Part shown: one piece after another, positions 1-5,237 of the stretch
How positions within the stretch are numbered: the stretch's first letter is position 1
How the letters are laid out: each line of letters opens with the position of its first letter
Assembly: GCA_050485905.1 (NCBI GenBank)
Contig: JBJHCH010000059.1
Coordinates: forward strand, 1 to 21,692
DNA: 21,692 bases
Origin: JAWLCA01 sp050485905
GTDB taxonomy: Bacteria; Pseudomonadota; Alphaproteobacteria; Rhodobacterales; Rhodobacteraceae
Direction: 5' to 3'
Notes under the pieces: model-generated
Seen by the model: the letters and a program-made list of their open reading frames with translations, nothing else
The model's database searches: none
Told to the model about the DNA's origin: nothing
Program-made: the position numbers and the translations under genes

Positions 1-1
1 T

Positions 2-148
2 CACGCCTTCGCCGCCTCCCTCGCCGCCACGCTGATGGTCTCGATCGTCGTCTTCCAGGCAGGGGATGGAACCTTCGGCGCCGTCCCCGCCGATGAAATC
101 GACGGCGACGAGGTCGTGATCGTCTCGGAATACGATCCCTTCGGGTGA
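2..148 (+). CDS. C-terminal end of an unidentified membrane-associated protein (5' end outside window)
   Basis: An open frame enters from the left edge and ends at a TGA; 48 residues are visible. They consist of a hydrophobic, alanine/valine-rich stretch (LAATLMVSIVVFQAG) that could be a membrane segment, followed by an acidic tail (DEIDGDEVVIVSEYDPFG). I do not recognise the family. The gene is transcribed towards the sensor kinase gene, and about 180 bases separate the two convergent stop codons. The strongly GC-biased third positions support real coding. A membrane anchor with a short acidic C-terminus is all that can be said. Confidence 0.55.
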   Translation, partial: HAFAASLAATLMVSIVVFQAGDGTFGAVPADEIDGDEVVIVSEYDPFG

Positions 149-328
149 GGCTTCGGCCTCACTTCCCGAGGGCTTGGCGCAAAAGCGGCTATCGCCGATA
201 GCGGGCCTGCTCTACAGAGCAGTCCTAAGTGCAGAAAAAATATAAGAAAATAGCTCTCCTATAAGAAAGCTTTCCTACGTTTCTGCGATTTTCTTCAAAC
301 GATGACGTCGCCGGTGATGCGTCAGACT
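149..328. other. Convergent intergenic region with two tight dyads and an AT-rich stretch
   Basis: No gene is seen here. Two perfect inverted repeats stand side by side: GCTATCG-C-CGATAGC (188-202) and CTGCTCT-AC-AGAGCAG (207-222). They are followed by an AT-rich patch with a direct repeat of TATAAGAAA (241-249 and 260-268), the palindrome GAAAGCTTTC (265-274), and GCAGAAA/TTTCTGC at 231-237 and 280-286. Because both flanking genes end here, the dyads may act in transcription termination, but neither is followed by a clean T-run. The base composition is visibly lower in GC than the neighbouring genes. Confidence 0.4.
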
Positions 329-1696
329 TCAAGGCCAATGCTCCCGATCTTTCACATGGGCATTTGGAGCATCTGTTGGCAATCTGACGGATGCCTGAAA
401 TCCAGAAGTTTCACCGGGACGTGGTGACTGGAGCAAGAGAGAGGTTTCGATCCGTTCTGCGATGGCTGAGACGATAGCGAGGCCAAGCCCGCTACCATCA
501 GTTTTTGCATCTGCCCTCTCGAAGCGCCCTGTCAGGCGTTCGAGTGTTTCGGTTGCTACCGCGGGGCCCTCGTTCGCCACGATCAACTGCCCGTCGCTCG
601 TGAGTGTAACCGCGACTGGGGCATTCTGCGCCCCGTGGCGTAGGGCGTTTTCCACCAGATTCCGGCACAGAATTCCCAATGCGTCGGGGTCGATATCAGA
701 CAAGACAGGCGTGTCCGGCAAGTTCAACATAAGGCGCCCGTTCTCTGTGCTGCGCGCAATATCTTCCACCACGACCCGAGTGATGGTTCTGACATCAGCG
801 CTCTGGTCCATCCGAAGTCTACCGCCTTCCGCCCGCGCAAGCTGCAGGAGACGTTCGGACAGCCGAGCGAGACGCTTGAGCGTCGCCTCGATCTCGGCGG
901 CGCGCGCGTCGATGGTCGGATCTTTGGTCTCTGACCGCAGTCGCTGCGCTTGGGCGATAGCGCCCGCCAATGGTGTCCTTAGTTCATGAGCCGCATTGGC
1001 TGCAAAACTTCGCTCAGCCTCGAACGCGTCGCGCAACCGAGCCAAAAGGCTGTTCAAGGTTGCAGCCAGCGGTCGGATTTCTGTCGGCAGGTCGGCCGCG
1101 GGTACTTCTGACAGGTCGCGCACGCCGCGCGCTTCAAGCCGCGTACGGAACCGATGGAGAGGGGCGAGGCTAAAGCGCACAGCGAGAATAATCGACGCGA
1201 GCGCCAACGGCAGCACAACCAGCAGCGGCAGGCCGAGGCTCATCTGGATTTCCCGAGCAACCGAAGCGCGATGCGCCAACGGTTCGGCCACGGTGATGCT
1301 GATCGTCCCCTGGAGCGCCGCGTCGCTGTAGAGGCGATGTGTGGCGTTCTGCCCAAATCCCGGACCATCGTATGGAGGAAACACGGCAGGGTCCGCCGCA
1401 TGGGATTGCAGCAAAATGCGTCCCTCGGCATCGCGTACGATGTAGGTGAAGAACTCGTCATGCTCCCGGATCGGCGCGAGGCGCTGCGTCACACCCTGAT
1501 CTTCTCGCCCGACGATGTCGGTCACGGCCAGCGGCAGGATGCGCTCGGCGGTTTCGCGTAGGGCGCTGTCGAAGACCTCATCCATCTCGCCCCGAACGAT
1601 CACCGCGGTAACCGTGGCGGCGGCGAGCCAGAGGATCGTCAGCACAAGGCCGAGTGACAAGCCGAGCCGTACCTGAAGGCTGGATGGCCACATCAT
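329..1696 (-). CDS. Two-component sensor histidine kinase, QseC/PmrB-like
   Basis: A membrane sensor kinase of 455 residues. A first membrane segment (about 13-33) is followed by a periplasmic domain (about 34-153), a second membrane segment (about 154-175), a HAMP-like linker, a dimerisation/phosphoacceptor domain with AAHELRTPLAG (H237), an N-box (NLVENALRHG, N346/N350) and a G-box (DGSGLGLAIVS, 400-410). All catalytic elements are present. The start at MMWPSS is chosen because its ATG overlaps the TGA of the response regulator gene in an ATGA, implying translational coupling. A longer frame runs 65 codons further into the regulator gene but is a shadow. The periplasmic side begins with two ExxE sequences (E37-E40, E48-E51), the type of motif used by PmrB for ferric iron. 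That makes iron a possible signal but does not prove it. Confidence 0.93.
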   Translation of the reverse strand: MMWPSSLQVRLGLSLGLVLTILWLAAATVTAVIVRGEMDEVFDSALRETAERILPLAVTDIVGREDQGVTQRLAPIREHDEFFTYIVRDAEGRILLQSHAADPAVFPPYDGPGFGQNATHRLYSDAALQGTISITVAEPLAHRASVAREIQMSLGLPLLVVLPLALASIILAVRFSLAPLHRFRTRLEARGVRDLSEVPAADLPTEIRPLAATLNSLLARLRDAFEAERSFAANAAHELRTPLAGAIAQAQRLRSETKDPTIDARAAEIEATLKRLARLSERLLQLARAEGGRLRMDQSADVRTITRVVVEDIARSTENGRLMLNLPDTPVLSDIDPDALGILCRNLVENALRHGAQNAPVAVTLTSDGQLIVANEGPAVATETLERLTGRFERADAKTDGSGLGLAIVSAIAERIETSLLLQSPRPGETSGFQASVRLPTDAPNAHVKDREHWP

Positions 1697-2352
1697 GGCT
1701 TGCCCAGCCGGTAACCCATGCCGCGCTCGGTCTCGATGATGGCGCTCCCCAGTTTCTTGCGCAGGCGGCTCACGTGCACCTCGATGGTGTTGCTCTCGAC
1801 TTCGGCGTCGAAAGCGTAGAGCTTCTCCTCCAACTGCGCCTTGGACAGGAGCTGCCCGGGACGCGCCAGGAAGGCCTCGAAGAGCGCCCATTCCCGCGCC
1901 GTCAGCGGCACATGTCTGCCATCCCGATGGACGCTGCGCGCGGCAAGGTCGATGTCGAGCGGTCCGTGGGTCAGGATCGGGTTGGGGTTGCCGCTGTAGC
2001 GCCGCGCGACCGATCCGATCCGTGCCGACAGTTCCGACAGGTCGAAGGGCTTCACAAGATAGTCGTCAGCGCCCGCATTGAGGCCTTCGATCCTATCGGA
2101 GACCTGGTCGAGCGCCGTCAGGATGATGACCGGCGTCACGTCTCCACGCGTCCTGAGGCCCTTGAGGAACCCGATACCACGTCCGTCTGGTAGCATGAGG
2201 TCGAGCAGGAGCAGGTCGTAGGAGGTTGCGCTCATCGCGTCTGCCGCCGCGTCTAGCCGCGTGACCCAGTCTACTGACTGGCCATCAGATGCGATCTGGT
2301 CGCGCACGGCAGCGCCAAGAGTCGTGTCGTCCTCGATCAGCAATATGCGCAT
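1693..2352 (-). CDS. OmpR/PhoB-family response regulator, QseB/PmrA-like
   Basis: A DNA-binding response regulator of 219 residues. The receiver domain (1-115) has the acidic pair D8/D9, phosphoacceptor D51 in LLLLDLMLPDG, T79 and K101 (YLVKPFDL). The winged-helix effector domain (about 125-216) has the usual TAREWALFEAFLARPGQLLSK, VSRLRKKL and GMGYRL elements. The start at MRILLIEDD is chosen because the family begins there and an AGGAAAGGA sequence lies just upstream; an in-frame ATG 17 codons earlier is less likely. It is the first gene of a two-gene operon with the sensor kinase and diverges from the PepSY1/ferric reductase unit. Two copies of the candidate binding site lie in the shared promoter region, so autoregulation and control of the divergent unit are likely. 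Confidence 0.95.
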   Translation of the reverse strand: MRILLIEDDTTLGAAVRDQIASDGQSVDWVTRLDAAADAMSATSYDLLLLDLMLPDGRGIGFLKGLRTRGDVTPVIILTALDQVSDRIEGLNAGADDYLVKPFDLSELSARIGSVARRYSGNPNPILTHGPLDIDLAARSVHRDGRHVPLTAREWALFEAFLARPGQLLSKAQLEEKLYAFDAEVESNTIEVHVSRLRKKLGSAIIETERGMGYRLGKP

Positions 2353-2396
2353 GGTCGTACCCGTCCTTTCCTGATGTCCCTCCATGATCCGTCTGG

Positions 2397-2413
2397 CTGA
2401 CACGAAGCTGAAG
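2397..2413 (+). promoter_or_regulatory. Candidate response-regulator box A
   Basis: CTGACACGAAGCTGAAG, a direct repeat of CTGA half-sites 11 bp apart, the spacing expected for an OmpR-family dimer. It lies 44 bp upstream of the response-regulator start codon and matches box C upstream of the second PepSY gene at 14 of 17 positions. Function is inferred from position and recurrence. Confidence 0.6.
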
Positions 2414-2429
2414 CTTGTGGGTCAAGCCC

Positions 2430-2446
2430 CTTCAGGCTGCCGTCAG
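2430..2446 (-). promoter_or_regulatory. Candidate response-regulator box B
   Basis: On the minus strand this reads CTGACGGCAGCCTGAAG, which differs from box C at only 2 of 17 positions. It lies 51 bp upstream of the first PepSY gene, inverted relative to box A, in the divergent promoter region. It is probably a binding site for the adjacent response regulator, controlling the PepSY1/ferric reductase unit, its own operon, or both. Confidence 0.65.
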
Positions 2447-2497
2447 CTTCGCGGCGCATGAATGGCATCAAGAGGCGAGCCACTAGGAGTGTGCCCC

Positions 2498-2815
2498 ATG
2501 AAGAAGACATTGACAATTATCGGCTTTCTCGCGGTCTTTCCGGTCGGCGCGGCGCTGGCTGACGACGATTGCTTCGTGCCGATGGCCGACTGGCAGCCGC
2601 GCGATGCTGTTGCCATGCTGGCTGAGGAAAATGGTTGGACGGTGCGCCGGATCAAGATCGATGACGGCTGCTACGAGATCGATGGGAGGGATGCCGAGGG
2701 GCGTGCGATCGAGGTGACTGTCCACCCGGCCACGCTGGAGATAATCGAGTTCGAATACGAGGACGACGAGGATGATCGCCGCGAGCGGGATCACGAGAGA
2801 CGCGACGATGACTGA
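2498..2815 (+). CDS. Small exported PepSY-domain protein (PepSY1)
   Basis: A 105-residue protein with a clear signal peptide (MKKTLTIIGFLAVFPVGAALA, cleaved near residue 21), then a PepSY-type domain (WQPRDAVAMLAEENGWTVRRIKIDDGCYEIDGRD...EVTVHPATLEIIE) and a highly charged D/E/R/H tail. Two cysteines (one just after the signal peptide, one in DDGCYE) could form a disulfide in the periplasm. The start is set by AGGAG eight bases upstream; a longer in-frame ATG is rejected. It is a paralogue of the gene at 4340. The last 8 bases overlap the ferric-reductase gene. PepSY domains of this kind are periplasmic; the charged tail may bind metal, but that is inference. Confidence 0.9.
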   Translation: MKKTLTIIGFLAVFPVGAALADDDCFVPMADWQPRDAVAMLAEENGWTVRRIKIDDGCYEIDGRDAEGRAIEVTVHPATLEIIEFEYEDDEDDRRERDHERRDDD

Positions 2816-4157
2816 TGCAGCGCGTCGCGACGGTAATGTCCCGGTGCCGGGCCTGCCGCCACTCTCCCGGCTTTCCCTAAACTCTCCTCTAGCTCTGACG
2901 GGCCCGGTGCTGGTTGCGTTGCCATGCCTGCTGGCGGCACTGATCGGGTTCAACACCTATGCGCCCTATGGCGCGGATGCAGCACTTGGCATTGCCGTCG
3001 GGGCCGCGGCAGTTGTCGCGATGGCACAGACCTTGATCCTCGCCGCACGGCCGCCACTGGTGGAACCATTGTTCGGCGGTCTCGATCGCATGTACCGGGT
3101 CCACAAGTGGCTCGGTATTTCCGCAATGATCCTGATGATCCTGCACCAGCAGATCGAGCCGGATTTCGAGCGTTTGGTGCGTGAAACCTCCCTTGGTGAA
3201 CTTGGTGAAGAGGCAGGCGAACTTGCCTTCAACGCGCTTCTCGCCCTGGTTGCTGTCAGCTGGTTCCGGAGATTGCCCTTCACCCCACTGGAAATCCCCT
3301 ATCAGATCTGGCGGTTCAGCCATCGTTTCATGGGGGCCCTTTTTGCAATCGTGGTCTTTCACCAGTTCTTCGTCGACCTGCCGACAGAGGTAGATCCATC
3401 GCTCTCGGTGCTACTGAACACATTCGGCATCGCGGGAGTGATCGCGTGGATATTCACCGAGCTGGTCGCCCCGTACCTGCGGCGTAGAGAATTCACCGTC
3501 ACAGAGATCAGCCAGACCAAGGACACCACCACGCTGACCCTCCGCCCCGAGGGGCGGGCCATGCGGTGGCGGCCGGGGCAATTCGCCTTCTTCCGCGCAC
3601 CAGAGGCAGGACTGTCCGAGCCGCACCCCTTCACGATCGCCAGCGCCCCGCGCCCTGACGGCACCCTGACGTTCTCCATCCGGGGCTTGGGTGGCTGGAC
3701 ACGAAGCCTACCCGCCATCTTGCGGACCGGAACGCGCGTGCAGGTCGAAGGGCCATATGGACGGTTCAATTTCCGCAAGGGCGGTGCGCGCCAAATATGG
3801 CTTGCCGGCGGCATCGGTATCACGCCGTTCCTCGCCTGGGCGGAAAGCCTGACAGAGGCGGATAGCCGCGACATTCACCTCATCCACTGCGTTCGGACAC
3901 AAGGGGAGGCGATTGGGGTAGAGACGCTGCGCGCTGCGGCTGCCCGCAACCCGAGGTTCAGTTTCGAGGTGGTCGTCACGACGCGCGATGGCAGGCTCAC
4001 GGCCGAGCGCCTGATTGGCGCGGTCCCTTTCGCGATCCGGCAAGCCGATTTGTGGTTCTGCGGCCCAACCGGTCTGAAGGACGGGATTCTCAAGGGCTTG
4101 AAAGCACAAGGTCAAACGCCTCGCCGTGTCCGCTTCGAGCAGTTCGAATTCACCTGA
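2808..4157 (+). CDS. Ferric-reductase-like transmembrane oxidoreductase (haem + FAD/NAD(P)H domains)
   Basis: A 449-residue membrane flavocytochrome. The N-terminal half has about six hydrophobic segments with four histidines in the ferric-reductase arrangement (H99 in HKWLG, H113, H172 in SHRFMG, H185), expected to hold two b haems. The C-terminal half (about 225-449) is a ferredoxin-NADP reductase-like module with the FAD motif HPFTIAS (273-279), the nucleotide-binding GGIGITP (334-340), and FCGP (417-420). Electrons would pass from cytosolic NAD(P)H via FAD and haem to an acceptor outside the membrane, plausibly Fe(III), although cupric or quinone acceptors cannot be excluded. The start at MTDAARR overlaps the PepSY1 stop by 8 bases; an ATG 12 codons earlier, preceded closely by GAGG, is the alternative. 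It forms a two-gene unit with PepSY1, followed by a terminator. Confidence 0.9.
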   Translation: MTDAARRDGNVPVPGLPPLSRLSLNSPLALTGPVLVALPCLLAALIGFNTYAPYGADAALGIAVGAAAVVAMAQTLILAARPPLVEPLFGGLDRMYRVHKWLGISAMILMILHQQIEPDFERLVRETSLGELGEEAGELAFNALLALVAVSWFRRLPFTPLEIPYQIWRFSHRFMGALFAIVVFHQFFVDLPTEVDPSLSVLLNTFGIAGVIAWIFTELVAPYLRRREFTVTEISQTKDTTTLTLRPEGRAMRWRPGQFAFFRAPEAGLSEPHPFTIASAPRPDGTLTFSIRGLGGWTRSLPAILRTGTRVQVEGPYGRFNFRKGGARQIWLAGGIGITPFLAWAESLTEADSRDIHLIHCVRTQGEAIGVETLRAAAARNPRFSFEVVVTTRDGRLTAERLIGAVPFAIRQADLWFCGPTGLKDGILKGLKAQGQTPRRVRFEQFEFT

Positions 4158-4208
4158 ACGCGGGGCAGGGCGCATAGCCATGCCAGCCCTGTAGCCTGCG
4201 CTCGCATC

Positions 4209-4244
4209 TTTTTTTGGCCCCGCCCTCATCGGCGGGGCCATTTT
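4209..4244. terminator. Rho-independent, probably bidirectional terminator
   Basis: A perfect 10-bp stem (TGGCCCCGCC / GGCGGGGCCA, 4215-4224 and 4231-4240) with loop CTCATC, followed by TTTT and preceded on the other side by a run of seven T. It would end transcription of the PepSY1/ferric-reductase unit and isolate it from the PepSY2 unit just downstream. Confidence 0.85.
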
Positions 4245-4245
4245 C

Positions 4246-4262
4246 CTGACGGCAAGCTGAAG
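4246..4262 (+). promoter_or_regulatory. Candidate response-regulator box C
   Basis: CTGACGGCAAGCTGAAG, the third copy of the 17-bp direct-repeat site. It is placed immediately after the terminator and 77 bp before the PepSY2 start codon, where the promoter of the second unit must lie. It matches box B at 15 of 17 and box A at 14 of 17 positions. It suggests that the PepSY2 to VIT operon belongs to the same two-component regulon. Confidence 0.65.
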
Positions 4263-4339
4263 CAGGAATCGCTGGGGCGTCAGGATGCCCTCAGGTCGGG
4301 GTGCCAGATTGGTCTCATCAAACGAAAGGACCCCTTGCC

Positions 4340-4720
4340 ATGAAAAAGACCCTGACCGCCCTTGCCCTGATCGCACTTTTGCCCGCCGGCGCTGCGCTGG
4401 CCGACGACGATGATTGCAATGCGCCCCGTGACCAGTGGCAGCCGCGCGAGGCCGCCATGCAGATGGCCGAACAGAACGGTTGGACGGTGCGCGACTTCGA
4501 GATCGACGACGGCTGCTACGAAATCGAAGGCCGAGACCAGGATGGCCGCGAGATCGAGGTGAAGCTCGATCCGGCGACGCTGCAGATCGTCGAGATGGAC
4601 TACGAGGATGATGACGACGACCGCGGTGGCGCCCGCAATCCCGCGCCCGCTGGAACGGTCGCTCCTCCGCAGAACGGCCTCTTCGGAAACGGCGCCCCTC
4701 CGCAGGTTCAGGTGAACTGA
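4340..4720 (+). CDS. Small exported PepSY-domain protein (PepSY2)
   Basis: A 126-residue paralogue of the protein at 2498. The signal peptide MKKTLTALALIALLPAGAALA is followed by an acidic start (DDDDC), the PepSY-type core (WQPREAAMQMAEQNGWTVRDFEIDDGCYEIEGRD...LDPATLQIVE), an acidic patch, and a proline/glycine/asparagine-rich C-terminal tail that replaces the charged tail of PepSY1. Both cysteines are conserved between the copies. AAAGGA lies nine bases before the ATG. It heads the second transcription unit, 35 bases before the DUF2271 gene. The same protein heading two neighbouring units suggests a shared accessory role, such as binding metal or interacting with the membrane reductases, but this is inferred. 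Confidence 0.9.
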   Translation: MKKTLTALALIALLPAGAALADDDDCNAPRDQWQPREAAMQMAEQNGWTVRDFEIDDGCYEIEGRDQDGREIEVKLDPATLQIVEMDYEDDDDDRGGARNPAPAGTVAPPQNGLFGNGAPPQVQVN

Positions 4721-4755
4721 ACAGCTCCGAAGCACCCTGAACAAGGATCATTCCC

Positions 4756-5226
4756 ATGAAATCACTTCTCGCAACGCTCGCGCTGACCACCGCACTCACG
4801 CTTCCCGGCCTCGCCATGGCAAGGCCGGTGACGCTCACCACGACCCTCAACAATTACGGCGGCGACGGCGCCTATCTTGCGCTCTACGTCACCGACGCCT
4901 CCGGTGCCTATGTCGGCAGCCTGTGGATGGCGGGAAACAAGTCGAAGTACTACGAGCACCTGAGCGACTGGTACCGCGCTACCGGCGGCGACACTGCTCA
5001 GGTAAACGGTATCACCGGCGCCAGCGTCGGCGCGGGCCGCAGTCTCGAGATCACGCTCGATCTGGCCGATGCGCTGTTCGATGCGGGCTACACGCTTCAC
5101 ATAGACGCGGCGGTCGAGGATATGCGCGACAGCCCGAACGAGGTGGCCGTGCCGCTGACGACGGCGGGCGCGGGTACGCCGGTGACCGGCCGGCGCTACA
5201 TCGCCAACTTCTCCTACGACATGTGA
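4756..5226 (+). CDS. DUF2271 periplasmic protein with ApbE-type flavinylation motif
   Basis: A 156-residue protein with a signal peptide (about 1-22, cleavage after AMA), matching the DUF2271 family as I recognise it (LNNYGGDGAYLALYVTD, SLWMAGNKSKYYEHLSDWYR). Residues 84-90 are NGITGAS, followed by VGAGRSLEI. This matches the Dxx(S/T)GA(S/T) sequence that ApbE enzymes modify by attaching FMN to the last Ser/Thr (here S90), with N in place of the usual D. A covalently bound periplasmic flavin is therefore likely. AAGGA lies eight bases before the start. It sits directly before the PepSY/flavodoxin/FNR gene and two genes before apbE, consistent with its being the electron acceptor of the membrane protein. 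Confidence 0.85.
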   Translation: MKSLLATLALTTALTLPGLAMARPVTLTTTLNNYGGDGAYLALYVTDASGAYVGSLWMAGNKSKYYEHLSDWYRATGGDTAQVNGITGASVGAGRSLEITLDLADALFDAGYTLHIDAAVEDMRDSPNEVAVPLTTAGAGTPVTGRRYIANFSYDM

Positions 5227-5237
5227 GGGGCAGGGCC

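Noticed and set aside
329..1891. Sensor kinase beginning 65 codons earlier
   Set aside because: The extra N-terminus is R/H-rich and overlaps the response regulator's DNA-binding domain; the ATGA overlap gives a better start.
3708..4853. Minus-strand frame (381 codons) across the ferric reductase 3' end and PepSY2
   Set aside because: It crosses a strong terminator and two plus-strand genes; R/S-rich translation without motifs.
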